Translations under genes and position numbers: made by a program
Assembly (NCBI RefSeq): GCF_017745275.1
Contig: NZ_JAGHZS010000007.1
Span: 626,751-690,750 of the forward strand
Source of the DNA: Chitinophaga sp.
GTDB taxonomy: Bacteria; Bacteroidota; Bacteroidia; Chitinophagales; Chitinophagaceae
Reading direction: 5' to 3'
DNA length: 64,000 nucleotides
Shown: piece after piece, positions 33,755-42,391 of the stretch
How the letters are laid out: every line of letters starts with the position of its first letter
Numbering within the stretch: the stretch's first letter is position 1
The notes under the pieces: model-generated
The model's input: the letters and a program-made list of their open reading frames with translations, nothing else
Databases searched by the model: none
Told to the model about the DNA's origin: nothing

Positions 33755-35575
33755 TTAGGATTCCGCCAGTTCGAACTTATGCTCGTACTGTAATACGATG
33801 AACTCTGCTGGTCTTGCTACCGCCACTTTAACGAAGATGCGCATGATACCATTGAGTACATCGTCATCACTCATGGATTCCGGTGCGCTGCAAATCACGG
33901 CGTATGCGTCATCGGGTGTATTACCATAGAGGCCACCTGCTTTCCAGAGCCTGTTGAGGAAGCTCCTGATCATAGCACGTACTTTGATCCAGGTTTGTTC
34001 GTTATTAGGAGCGAATACAAAGTCCTGCATGGCGAGTGCAATAGAATCTTCTATAAAGCAGAAGGTGCGGCGCACATTCACGTATCTCCATTCAAGATCG
34101 TTGCCTGCAAGGGTTCTGGCGCCGTATACCAACAGTCCGCGGCCAGGGTAAGTACGGATAGCGTTGATGGCTTTACCATTGGAAGGTGCATTCAGGTTAG
34201 CGTGTAAGTCGTCGTCAATATCCAATGCGGGTTTGATGCCGCCGAATACGCTGACGTTTGCAGGAGCCTGCCATACGCCGGCGGTAGCATCGGTGCGTAC
34301 ATAGATGCCCGCAATGGCACCACAGGGAGGCAGTGTTACTGCTAAATTTGAAATGGCATCTTTGATCTTACCATAGATGAGGTTATTAACGTCTTTGATG
34401 ACATCCATGGTGAAGTTGGTAAGCGGGATACTCACGCCGCTGCCCAGCGCCTTTACAGCAGCTTTCAGCGTGGCGAGCGTGGAGGCTACCAGGCCCTGTG
34501 CATTGGTAAGGGCGGTAGTGGCCAGTCCCAGTGCGGTATCTGTATCGGTCTGTGCTTTCCCCAATATTGTTTGAGGTGCCGGGTTGGCTTTATCTAATTC
34601 TGTAGCAACGTCGGCGGGTATGGCTACACCGGAATCAGCAGATATTTTCAGTAATTGTACCAGCATGTCTGCATCCTTGGCACCAGGGGTAGCCTGTACC
34701 CATGCGTCCAGGGCTGTTTTCAGGTAGGTCAGCGCTTTCTTTTCTGCAGTGAGACCATCCACTTTCCCCTGGGCTGCCGGTATTGCTGCGTTAGCATCCA
34801 GGTAAGCTTTGGCCTTCGCTTTCAGGTCTGCTACGGTATTGGCATCTCCGGGTATAGATTGTACGTGGGAGGTAACTGCTACATCAGCTTCTGCATAATT
34901 GTAGCTGAAGATGGTTTTAATGTAGGGATAGTAAGTCATCCCATATTTTTTGAATTCGATATCAGATGGCATCCTTGTCTGGAAGCCACTTTCGATAGTG
35001 TCGATGCTATCCCCATTTGCGGAATGCAGGTCGATGATGGTAACGCGGTCCTTCATTTTACTGCAATGTTGCAGGGCAGTAGTAATTACACCGGATTGGT
35101 ATTGTTCCTCGGTGAGTGAGGTACCGTCAGGAAATACGAGGATGGTTACTTCCTGTACTTTTGTTAAACTACCGATCGCTGTTTTAATAGCGTTGGCATC
35201 CGGATCTGTATCAAATTTACCAACAGAGAGAATGTAGCATGGGCCTCCGCCATTCGCAAAATAAAACAGCAGGGAATGATACATTTTGTATTTGAAATCT
35301 GTTGGATCAGCCACCTGTACATCGGGCGTACCGGTGCTTTCGTCGATGGTTACTTTGAGTTTTTGCAACGGCGCGGTGCCGAACAAATCTTCGTATTCTT
35401 TCATCGACTTGATCCGGGTGGGTTTCCCGCTCAGGTCTACCCCTTTTTTATCGGCCTTTTGGGTGTTGCCAATGAAAACCGGTACGGCGCTGGGGACCAC
35501 GCCCACCGTTGGAGGAAGCGTAGAAATCTCCTGGGTGTAGACGCCAGGCATTCTTAAATCTAGCAAAGCTGCCAT
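33755..35575 (-). CDS. Contractile sheath protein with Ala-rich insertion
   Basis: Tail sheath protein of 606 aa, the only sheath gene in the cluster. The N-terminal RMPGVYTQEISTLPP and VPVFIGNT, the mid-chain YFANGGGPCYILSVG and the C-terminal sheath domain (LPPCGAIAGIYVRTDATAGVWQAPAN, RTYPGRGLLVYGARTLA, FVFAPNNEQTWIKVRAMIRSFLNRLWKAGGLYG) are typical. Between residues about 232 and 405 there is an Ala-rich helical insertion that splits the usual YYPYIKT to LPPCGA segment, making the protein longer than common eCIS sheaths. The insertion probably projects from the outer surface of the sheath. It would contract around the tube on firing. Confidence 0.93.
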   Translation of the reverse strand: MAALLDLRMPGVYTQEISTLPPTVGVVPSAVPVFIGNTQKADKKGVDLSGKPTRIKSMKEYEDLFGTAPLQKLKVTIDESTGTPDVQVADPTDFKYKMYHSLLFYFANGGGPCYILSVGKFDTDPDANAIKTAIGSLTKVQEVTILVFPDGTSLTEEQYQSGVITTALQHCSKMKDRVTIIDLHSANGDSIDTIESGFQTRMPSDIEFKKYGMTYYPYIKTIFSYNYAEADVAVTSHVQSIPGDANTVADLKAKAKAYLDANAAIPAAQGKVDGLTAEKKALTYLKTALDAWVQATPGAKDADMLVQLLKISADSGVAIPADVATELDKANPAPQTILGKAQTDTDTALGLATTALTNAQGLVASTLATLKAAVKALGSGVSIPLTNFTMDVIKDVNNLIYGKIKDAISNLAVTLPPCGAIAGIYVRTDATAGVWQAPANVSVFGGIKPALDIDDDLHANLNAPSNGKAINAIRTYPGRGLLVYGARTLAGNDLEWRYVNVRRTFCFIEDSIALAMQDFVFAPNNEQTWIKVRAMIRSFLNRLWKAGGLYGNTPDDAYAVICSAPESMSDDDVLNGIMRIFVKVAVARPAEFIVLQYEHKFELAES

Positions 35576-35586
35576 GTTATTTGCTT

Positions 35587-36621
35587 TTAGAGTTTATAAA
35601 TGATAGTTGTATTTTTCATGCTTCTATCCGGAATAGCAATAGGACCTACTTCTACACCGGCGTCTTTATTGAGTTTCACCACGGGCTGTTCTCCATCTGC
35701 CAATACAATAGGAATGAGTGATTCGAAGAGATATACTTCTTTTATTTTTCCATCCGCTTTGAGGCCATCGATATATGCTTTTTCTGTGGGGAAAGGCGAA
35801 CGTTTCTGAATGTCTACATTGGGAGGATACCGGGAACTGTTTGACGCGCTATAGGCGATCGTAAGTTTGGTAGGGTCCACCTTTGCGCCTCCGCGATCCA
35901 CGGGTTCCACGAGGTAATATTGCCATTTAGAAGCGCGGGCACCAAGGGTTAAACTGAATACCAGGTTATCATCTCCCGGTTTCAGTTGCAGATGCAATAT
36001 TGCCCAGTTATTACTTTGTTTCATCAGCTCATCGCTCAGCACCATTTTTGCTGTAGCGGTGCCACCGCCTGTGAGGTTTTTCTCCAGCAAATAAAGACCA
36101 GGATCCGCTAGCACAATTTTTATAGCGCCGCTGTTTTTGTCCACCGCGTTGGTACCCACGGTTACCCATCCGGAAGGGTTGGCTGCCGGGCGTTTCAGCG
36201 TTACGCTATCTACTGTACCAGCAGGGAAATTCAACATGGTTTGCTGACCAGCCATATCGGGTAATTCGTTGGTGGCAGACAGCACCAGTTGTTGTTGATA
36301 GGTGCCGTCTTCTTTCAGGTTGGAAAACCAATAACGCCCTTTGCCAAAGCTTTGCGTAATATTGAGGAGATCTGTTTTTATCCGCATCCCGAAAAACAGG
36401 TCAATCACGGTGTCCAGCTGTACAAAAGGATCTCCGGCTTCGTCCCGCTTCAGGTATATCTTCAGGTTACCATCTGATTGTTTGAATTTCATTCCGTACG
36501 CATCCAATACTGCCAACGCAGATGGTGTAGGGATAAACAGGACATCTGTTGCATGTGCATTGCTATAGAATGCATGCTTTATCTCGAGGGAAACCAGTGG
36601 GGTGTATTTAAAATGTAACAT
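35587..36621 (-). CDS. eCIS-linked protein of unknown function (344 aa)
   Basis: I do not recognise this protein. It appears to be beta-rich throughout, without a signal peptide or TM segment. Visible stretches include IPTPSALAVLDAYGMKFKQSDG near the start, a proline-containing middle (FPAGTVDSVTLKRPAANPSGWV) and a C-terminus ending MKNTTIIYKL. It lies between the DUF4255 terminator gene and the sheath gene, with 3-bp and 11-bp gaps. By position it could be a sheath-cap adaptor, a tail-end structural protein or a sheath chaperone. Confidence 0.7.
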   Translation of the reverse strand: MLHFKYTPLVSLEIKHAFYSNAHATDVLFIPTPSALAVLDAYGMKFKQSDGNLKIYLKRDEAGDPFVQLDTVIDLFFGMRIKTDLLNITQSFGKGRYWFSNLKEDGTYQQQLVLSATNELPDMAGQQTMLNFPAGTVDSVTLKRPAANPSGWVTVGTNAVDKNSGAIKIVLADPGLYLLEKNLTGGGTATAKMVLSDELMKQSNNWAILHLQLKPGDDNLVFSLTLGARASKWQYYLVEPVDRGGAKVDPTKLTIAYSASNSSRYPPNVDIQKRSPFPTEKAYIDGLKADGKIKEVYLFESLIPIVLADGEQPVVKLNKDAGVEVGPIAIPDRSMKNTTIIYKL

Positions 36622-36624
36622 CAG

Positions 36625-37197
36625 TTAAACAGTTTCATCGCCATGGATATCTGTGATCAGTGAGCCATTTACAGGAGGTGCCTGCTGGAACATTAATACG
36701 CGTGCTTTATAAATCACCGAGGGCAGATACCTGCCTCCCATCACGGTCCAGAGGTTATTGAGATTTTCGAAGCCGAGGTTGTGCAGGTTGATAATCGCAT
36801 CCTGCTCTTCGCCATTAACGGTGATGCTTATCCGGCGGTTCGCCTGAAAGCAACCGATCACCTGGCTGATAGCCTGCATGCTGGTCACATAAGAATCATA
36901 CTTCGCTGAGAAGAGCAGGTAGGCATTAATATATACAGCGCTTTTTTCTTGGACGAAGCTGCTTCCTACTTCACGTAGCGGATAATTATTTCTCAATGCA
37001 TTTTCTTCTTCCACTGATGCCAGCGTCAGAATTACTTTATCGTGAAACAGTTCTTCTCCGCCGCCTTCGGCGCTTTTATCGTGGATAGATACATCTCCGA
37101 TCATGCACTCAAATAAATCGCCGGGGCCACCTTTTGATCGCAGACTAAAATAGAGATTCAGCGTTGCTACCATCTCTGCAAGCAATAGATCAATCAT
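36625..37197 (-). CDS. DUF4255 / Pvc16 N-domain tail terminator (Afp16-like)
   Basis: First gene of the eCIS operon. I chose the start at 37197 (MIDLLLAEM, 190 aa). The open frame reaches 37293, but its extra 32 codons do not resemble the family and run toward the candidate operator. The sequence fits DUF4255: an N-terminal helix IDLLLAEMVATLNLYF, then ILTLASVEEENALRNNYP (the family's conserved I-L-x-L-x-x-I/V-E-E-x-x-x-R-N), VYINAYLLFSAKY, YVTSMQAISQVIGCFQ, and FENLNNLWTVMGGRYLPSVIYKARVLMF. Afp16/Pvc16 caps the distal end of tube and sheath. Confidence 0.88.
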   Translation of the reverse strand: MIDLLLAEMVATLNLYFSLRSKGGPGDLFECMIGDVSIHDKSAEGGGEELFHDKVILTLASVEEENALRNNYPLREVGSSFVQEKSAVYINAYLLFSAKYDSYVTSMQAISQVIGCFQANRRISITVNGEEQDAIINLHNLGFENLNNLWTVMGGRYLPSVIYKARVLMFQQAPPVNGSLITDIHGDETV

Positions 37198-37291
37198 AAT
37201 ATATGTTGATTTTAGGGCAACAAATTTCCATTCGCATGTATATGTCAAATAGGGAGACACACCATGCAAGGGCATCATGAAGACATGCGAC

Positions 37292-37314
37292 ACTATATAG
37301 TTAACCTATACAGT
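37292..37314. promoter_or_regulatory. Inverted repeat upstream of the eCIS operon
   Basis: ACTATATAG (37292-37300) and CTATACAGT (37306-37314) form a 9-bp inverted repeat with one mismatch around a 5-bp centre. It lies 95 bp upstream of the chosen start of the first eCIS gene. It could be an operator or overlap the promoter. I found no exact TAnnTTTG element on the minus strand nearby, so the start of transcription is unknown. Confidence 0.35.
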
Positions 37315-38214
37315 TCACAACCGATAAACACAGGGAATAGTAACTGCAACGCGGCAAAGCGGCAACTATTTCAGCTGTGAAAAATGACCTCTTCCGAAGT
37401 TCATAACATCAACGTGACCATTTGTGATTTTTTTTGGGAGTTACAATTACAATTCTAAATCGTCGATACATTGGGGTTTTGGGGCATCGATTATTTCCAG
37501 ACATGAAACTAGACAAAATAAATTACAATACAAAATCCATTAAATAAACTTTCCCTATTACAAACGTTGTAAGTCAGGATTCCTTTTTACCAAAACCGGT
37601 TAAAATGCGCTATCATAGCGGTTATTATCTCCCCAAAAAAATAAAACCGGAAAAGTACGCAACGGTTAAATTGCGGGAAAACCCTCAACGATTATTCCGC
37701 AGCTGCACCTCACCATCCGGTTAATTACCCGAAAACTTTGTCGATTTCAATCAGATCAGCCAACCCAATTATGCGTGCTATCGATAATGGCGGCGATAAT
37801 CCATATCGAATGCCATTGGTTACGCCAAGGCATGAAGAAAGCCTGGTTAGATGCCAACTTATCCGACCTCTGATAGCAGCATAAGACTATGCATTCGATA
37901 TTAAAATGCGACTACCTTAACATGAAGAGGTAGCCGCACTTGATTATTGCTTTGCTTTAATCTGATTTTCAATTCAATATTTGAGTGCAAGTACTGAGAA
38001 TAACTATTGAAGAATTTGATATGCCCTGAGTCTCATTGGGAGGATCTGAAATTGCGGAATCTTTGTTGCGTTCTTACTTACGTCCTCCAAAAACATTTTT
38101 TTCATCCGGCTATCCGGAATAGAATCAGGGCATGGGATGAGATAATAGTAATAGTAGACAAAGGGTTGATAAACTTCAAAGTTTGGTCCTGCACCAGGGG
38201 CTGCTCGCTTCCAG
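37315..38214. other. About 900 bp without a convincing gene
   Basis: AT-rich intergenic stretch between the eCIS operon and a small lipoprotein gene. A plus-strand reading frame ending near 37873 (final residues WLRQGMKKAWLDANLSDL) looks like the tail of a decayed protein. It is followed by a hairpin at 37908-37937 (10-bp arms, one mismatch) that could be its old terminator. A 77-aa frame at 38007-38240 shows no family features and overlaps the lipoprotein gene, so I do not call it. The region probably also holds the eCIS promoter. Confidence 0.45.
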
Positions 38215-38538
38215 TTAGTCTCTTTGTAAAGTGTTACTAAGAATTATTCTTGAGTAAGCATTAGGATAATAGCCTCCGGGCAATGTTTTAGCATCTGCAG
38301 TAACGGTAACCACTGAGCCATTGATGTCCTGAGTAACATTTGCGCCACCCCATAGTGGAAACTTATCCGGGCGGTGGATTTTATCTGTTGCTGAATTAAT
38401 GGTTGCGGTAAAATAATCAAATGCTTCGTCAATGAGCTTTGTTTCGGATTCGTCATTAGATGGATGGGCAGCTTCCTTTTTGTTACATGCCCAGAAAATG
38501 GCTCCAATGGCAGCAACGATAAATAGGGTTTTTCTCAT
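38215..38538 (-). CDS. Small predicted lipoprotein
   Basis: A 107-aa protein with a short signal peptide and a lipobox-like end (IFWAC, Cys at residue 18), then charged residues KKE. Bacteroidota surface lipoproteins often carry acidic residues after Cys, so inner-leaflet versus surface location is unclear. The mature part of about 90 residues includes AFDYFTATINSATDKIH and WGGANVTQDINGSVVTVTADAKTLPGG. I do not recognise the family. It is isolated from both neighbours. The 400 bp upstream (38539-38939) shows no clear feature. Confidence 0.6.
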   Translation of the reverse strand: MRKTLFIVAAIGAIFWACNKKEAAHPSNDESETKLIDEAFDYFTATINSATDKIHRPDKFPLWGGANVTQDINGSVVTVTADAKTLPGGYYPNAYSRIILSNTLQRD

Positions 38539-38939
38539 AAATTTTTTGAGTTATAGATTCATTGTCAATAACAGCAAAATTTAAGCGTCGGGGTATCGGG
38601 TTAGAAATAACTCCAGGTCTCTCTTATACTTATGTAGTTACAAGGCTAATAAACCTGATTGCAGCCGCTTTGTTGTACTGCACTGATGCTATGATTGCAG
38701 AAATCATTTTTTTACTTTAATACAATATTCAGCCGATATGGATCAAGAGGAAAATGAAGAAAATATATGCTTAGGGCGATAACTACTACTGTCCTTTTCC
38801 GATCTTACTTTCCATGTCAGATACTCGCCGCTGGCAAATGCCTCGAATATAACCTGGTGGCCATGATATCTGATTTACTGAAAAATACAACAATACTTCC
38901 TTCTTACAATACCCTACCTTCGCCATTTATTCAGGGTCT

Positions 38940-39509
38940 ATGCCAGTTCAAACACTCCTTCAGCACTTCAATACCATCACGCCGTTATCGCTTGCTGCAC
39001 AGGCAGCTTTAAAACAATGCCTGTACCTGGAGCGCTACCCGAAGAAAACAATGATACAACAGCAGCACCGCCCGGCGCAACATATTTTCATTGTACATAC
39101 AGGACTGGTACGGAGTTTCTATACGCACAACGACAAAGAAATCACCGCGTCTTTTGGTACGCCGGGATGTATGGTGTGTGCCATGAGTAGTTTGCTGTCG
39201 TATGAGCCGGCGACTTATAGTATAGAAACGCTGGAAGAAAGTGAACTTTTCTACATGGAGTTTGCCGCCATGGAAGCATTATATGATGCCCATCATGACC
39301 TGGAAAGATTAGGAAGAATGATGATTACGCAATATTATCTTGACCAGGAAAAAGAGCTGAAGGCGATCCGGTTTCAATCGTCAGAACAGCGTTATCAAAC
39401 TTTACTCAACCTCCAACCTGAATTATTACAACGTGCCCCCCTTGGTCATGTGGCTTCTTACCTGGGCATTACTCCCGAAACCCTTAGCCGTTTGCGAGCC
39501 CGGTATTAG
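38940..39509 (+). CDS. Crp/Fnr family transcriptional regulator
   Basis: A 189-aa cyclic-nucleotide-binding-fold regulator. Residues about 20-115 form the cupin-like sensor (QHIFIVHTGLVRSFYTHNDKEITASFGTPGCMV). A dimerisation helix follows, then a C-terminal HTH (HVASYLGITPETLSRLRARY) that ends the protein right after the recognition helix. There are no FNR-type Fe-S cysteines, so it belongs to the Bacteroidota Crp-like group with unknown ligands. It is followed by an FNR-type palindrome and a flavodoxin-fold oxidoreductase gene it probably controls. Confidence 0.88.
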   Translation: MPVQTLLQHFNTITPLSLAAQAALKQCLYLERYPKKTMIQQQHRPAQHIFIVHTGLVRSFYTHNDKEITASFGTPGCMVCAMSSLLSYEPATYSIETLEESELFYMEFAAMEALYDAHHDLERLGRMMITQYYLDQEKELKAIRFQSSEQRYQTLLNLQPELLQRAPLGHVASYLGITPETLSRLRARY

Positions 39510-39518
39510 TAATTGCAC

Positions 39519-39538
39519 TTTTTGATTTATATCAAAAA
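39519..39538. promoter_or_regulatory. FNR/CRP-type operator
   Basis: TTTTTGAT (39519-39526), TTAT, ATCAAAAA (39531-39538) is a perfect 8-bp inverted repeat. Its core TTGAT-N4-ATCAA equals the FNR consensus. It lies just after the Crp/Fnr-type gene and 48 bp before the start of the oxidoreductase gene, so it is a likely binding site for the adjacent regulator. Confidence 0.72.
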
Positions 39539-39585
39539 ATGAGGCGTCTGTATCCTGCAATTTCGCAGCGTAACAGACATACAAC

Positions 39586-40167
39586 ATGAAGAAAATATTG
39601 ATAATACAGGGGAACCCACATCCGGGAAGTTATTGCAGCGCCTTAGCCACCACCTATCAGCAAACAGCGGGATTGGCAGGACACCAGGCAGAGCTGATCC
39701 ATCTATATGATTTAAATTTTGACCTGAGCCTGCGTCACGGGTACCGGCAACGAACAGAATGGGAACCAGACCTGCACGATGCATGGGCTAAAATACAAGC
39801 CGCCGATCATTTGGTATGGATATACCCTATCTGGTGGGGAACGGCGCCTGCCCTGTTAAAAGGCTTCATAGACCGTGTATTTCTCCCTGGCAAAACGTTT
39901 AAGTACCGCAGTGAAAAATCGGTGTTTTGGGATAAACTGCTTAAGCATAAGTCGGCCCGTATGATCGTTACCATGGATTCACCGGCCTGGTACGATTACA
40001 TGATGTACGGCCGGGCTGGTATTCGTGCCATGAAAACTGCCACGCTTGCATTCTGTGGCTTATCTCCTGTAAAAGTAACAGTGCTGGATAAAATAAAACT
40101 GCGTTCGCCACAAGCACTTGAAAAATGTCTGCGTAAGATAGAACGATTGGCGTTGAAAGGGAAATAA
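39586..40167 (+). CDS. NAD(P)H quinone oxidoreductase, flavodoxin-2 fold
   Basis: A 193-aa flavoprotein of the NQO1/KefF/MdaB-like Flavodoxin_2 family. Features: ILIIQGNPHPGSYCSALA (FMN/FAD phosphate loop), ADHLVWIYPIWWGTAPALLKGFIDRVFLPGKTF (the family signature), and a C-terminal FCGLSPVKVTVLDKI. It should reduce quinones or electrophiles with NAD(P)H by two-electron transfer in the cytoplasm. Control by the adjacent Crp/Fnr regulator is suggested by the palindrome at 39519. Confidence 0.9.
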   Translation: MKKILIIQGNPHPGSYCSALATTYQQTAGLAGHQAELIHLYDLNFDLSLRHGYRQRTEWEPDLHDAWAKIQAADHLVWIYPIWWGTAPALLKGFIDRVFLPGKTFKYRSEKSVFWDKLLKHKSARMIVTMDSPAWYDYMMYGRAGIRAMKTATLAFCGLSPVKVTVLDKIKLRSPQALEKCLRKIERLALKGK

Positions 40168-40170
40168 CAC

Positions 40171-40212
40171 CACTCATCGCTGCCAGCAAACATATGCTGG
40201 CAGCGATGAGTG
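40171..40212. terminator. Perfect bidirectional hairpin terminator
   Basis: An 18-bp perfect stem (40171-40188 with 40195-40212) and 6-base loop lie between convergent genes ending at 40167 and 40240. There are no flanking T-tracts, but the position and stability fit a shared terminator. Confidence 0.75.
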
Positions 40213-40239
40213 ATAATATCCTTTTTCTAACATGGAATT

Positions 40240-42381
40240 TTATTCAATTACTTTCAGATAGCGCGCCATCCAGTAGGGTAACAAATATTCATCTCCTGCC
40301 AGTTCGGAATCACCATCGTGGCCACCATCCAGCGTAAAGGCGTTAGCGTTATGACGATGTACCGGCAGTTCATCCAACGGCAACAGTACTTCCGTGGTTT
40401 GGTTGCGGAAGTTGGCCGGCAACAGCGTGATATCTTTCCGGTGAGCGTTTTTGATGGTCCAGGTGACCTGGTCCATCGGGAAGGTTTGCAGCCACCAGGT
40501 AGTTGCATCGGCATCGTAATCACCGGCAGTGGCGCGGGTGATCAGGTTCCAGAGTCCATTTTTTTCAGGACGTTCCATTTCCCAGTGGTTACGGATAGCT
40601 CCTTTATACTGCTGCTTTAACTCATCGGTAAAGGCATAGTTATTTAATACCCAGTAGGTAAGAAAGGCCATTTCATCGTCAGAGTGATTCCAGCCGCCGG
40701 TACCCATATCAATGCCCATGTGCAGGTAGCCGGGAGTAGATTTTATTTTGTGATAATCTATCTGGATATTTTTCAGATAGCCATATTTGTTCAGCAGTTT
40801 ATACGCTTCGGTTTTATAACGTTCCTTGCCGGTGAGGGCATACGCCAACTGCAGCCCCGCAATGATTGTGGTACTTCCCAGCCGGCGATCCCCAATGGTT
40901 TCGGGATACCAGTTGATGTATTCCGGTCCCCAGCGGGCCCATAGTGTAGGTTTATTATCGATATCCACCAGCGTGTATTTGTGGTCGAGGATATGCGTCA
41001 TGATCTTATCAATAAAAGCGGTGACTCGTTGCTTTTCTTCCGGGGTTTCTGCCACCATTTCATGCAGTACTGCTGTAATCCAGATGTAGGCTACAAATTC
41101 ATCGCTGCTGGTATGTCCCTTCCATTCCCATTCAGGGTCCGGAGAATCGCGCCATCTTTCGGGATCAGAGTTTTTGTAGCCTTTTCTTTCGAAGGTACGC
41201 GAAGGAAACCCGGTGAGCTGGTTGATAGACAGGATTCTTTCGAAGGCTTCAAAAGCTTCCCAGGCGTAGCGTTTGGCTACCGGTTCATGCGTAGTGGCAT
41301 AACGGAAAGCCTGGCTGCCCAGATAGAAGCTACTCCAGAGGCCATCGTTGTCGGTATCCGCCATTTCTGCAGTAGCAATATCGCCGGGCGTGAGGAGGTG
41401 TACATTGGAGATAAAGCCGTAACGGATATGGCGTTCCCGGATCTTACGTTCAAAATATGCGGCTTTCTGTGCGAATGTTTGTTGGATAAATGCGATTTTA
41501 TTCAGACCGGTAGCAGTTAAGATATATACGTCACCGTTACTATCGGCTGCTAAGGATTTTACACCGTCCTGGTCCAGCCAGCGGCGGGAGGCGAAATACC
41601 GATAGTCGCCCCCGCTGGTTTTCATGAAGGCACCCTGTGGCGTGCCTGCCCAGATATGGCCCTTCACCACCAGTAACGTGTTGATATCGGGAACGGGTAC
41701 ACGCACCTGCAGTGATAAAGTGGTATCACCATTACGGCTGTTGATGGCGTAATAGCCGTTGTGTGTACCGAGTATAACGTCGTTGCCGTTGAAGGTCATG
41801 GCAGTGGCGTCTTTAACCGTATGAACAGGTTTGAACTGATCACCCTCCAAACGATACACCGCTTTGTTGGTGAGGATGAAGAAGGTGCCGGCATAGGCGG
41901 CCATGCTTTGCACATGCTCCGGCAATGCAGGCAGTTCCTGTAGCTTACCGTTAACACCTAACGCCAGGGCGTTGTTGCCACTCAGCAACATGCGGCCGGA
42001 AGCGTCTACTGCCACGCGGTTAAATTTATTCAGTGGTAAATTGATATAAGGGATGCCAGCGTAGCCGTTGGTCAAACATTTATCTGCATACAGGTAATAC
42101 AGGTGCCCGGTGGTTTCCTGTGTGGTGACGTCTACCGGTATCTTCTGTGCCAATGGACGGAAGCGGACATCCCGTACAAGATCATTCCCACTGAGGCGGT
42201 AGAACCCCTGCGAGGTCAGTACCTGTACATTATCGTTGTAATCAGTGATTACTTTGAGCAGTTGCAGTCCTGCCGGAACCTGGTATTTCACAGACACAGC
42301 CTGTGTGAAAGGCTGGTCAGGCGTGGCATGGGAAGTACACCACAGCAGCAGGCCTGCTGCGAGGATTGATAATTTCTTCAT
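40240..42381 (-). CDS. Exported beta-propeller plus alpha/alpha-barrel protein
   Basis: A 713-aa exported protein with a signal peptide (1-19). Residues about 30-300 contain repeated short blades such as VQVLTSQGFYRLSG, FILTNKAVYRLEGDQF, VILGTHNGYYAINSRNGD and IWAGTPQGAFMKTSGGDYRYF, similar to two-component-regulator propeller blades. From about 305 there is a helical domain with LWSSFYLGSQAFRYATT, WGPEYINWYPETIGDRRLGSTTIIAGLQLAYALTG and GGWNHSDDEMAFLTYWVLN. It resembles an (alpha/alpha)6 barrel of glycan-acting enzymes. I cannot assign a GH or PL family. It is the last gene of the SusCD-linked set and follows the GH20/GH67-like gene by 10 bp. Confidence 0.65.
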   Translation of the reverse strand: MKKLSILAAGLLLWCTSHATPDQPFTQAVSVKYQVPAGLQLLKVITDYNDNVQVLTSQGFYRLSGNDLVRDVRFRPLAQKIPVDVTTQETTGHLYYLYADKCLTNGYAGIPYINLPLNKFNRVAVDASGRMLLSGNNALALGVNGKLQELPALPEHVQSMAAYAGTFFILTNKAVYRLEGDQFKPVHTVKDATAMTFNGNDVILGTHNGYYAINSRNGDTTLSLQVRVPVPDINTLLVVKGHIWAGTPQGAFMKTSGGDYRYFASRRWLDQDGVKSLAADSNGDVYILTATGLNKIAFIQQTFAQKAAYFERKIRERHIRYGFISNVHLLTPGDIATAEMADTDNDGLWSSFYLGSQAFRYATTHEPVAKRYAWEAFEAFERILSINQLTGFPSRTFERKGYKNSDPERWRDSPDPEWEWKGHTSSDEFVAYIWITAVLHEMVAETPEEKQRVTAFIDKIMTHILDHKYTLVDIDNKPTLWARWGPEYINWYPETIGDRRLGSTTIIAGLQLAYALTGKERYKTEAYKLLNKYGYLKNIQIDYHKIKSTPGYLHMGIDMGTGGWNHSDDEMAFLTYWVLNNYAFTDELKQQYKGAIRNHWEMERPEKNGLWNLITRATAGDYDADATTWWLQTFPMDQVTWTIKNAHRKDITLLPANFRNQTTEVLLPLDELPVHRHNANAFTLDGGHDGDSELAGDEYLLPYWMARYLKVIE

Positions 42382-42391
42382 TCCAGTTGTT

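Noticed and set aside
10418-37197. Prophage or R-type tailocin
   Set aside because: No lysis cassette, capsid, terminase or integrase is seen, and CIS_TMP, DUF4157, DUF4255 and the AAA+ ATPase are eCIS hallmarks.
10418-37197. Type VI secretion system
   Set aside because: No TssJ, TssL, TssM, ClpV or split TssB/C sheath; the sheath is a single polypeptide.
37198-37293. Longer start of the DUF4255 gene
   Set aside because: The extra residues do not match the family, whose N-terminal helix begins at MIDLLLAEM.
37600-37873. Transposase remnant
   Set aside because: The tail looks like decayed coding sequence, but I cannot match it to any transposase family.
38007-38240. 77-aa plus-strand frame as a gene
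   Set aside because: No family pattern, and it overlaps the 3' end of the lipoprotein gene.
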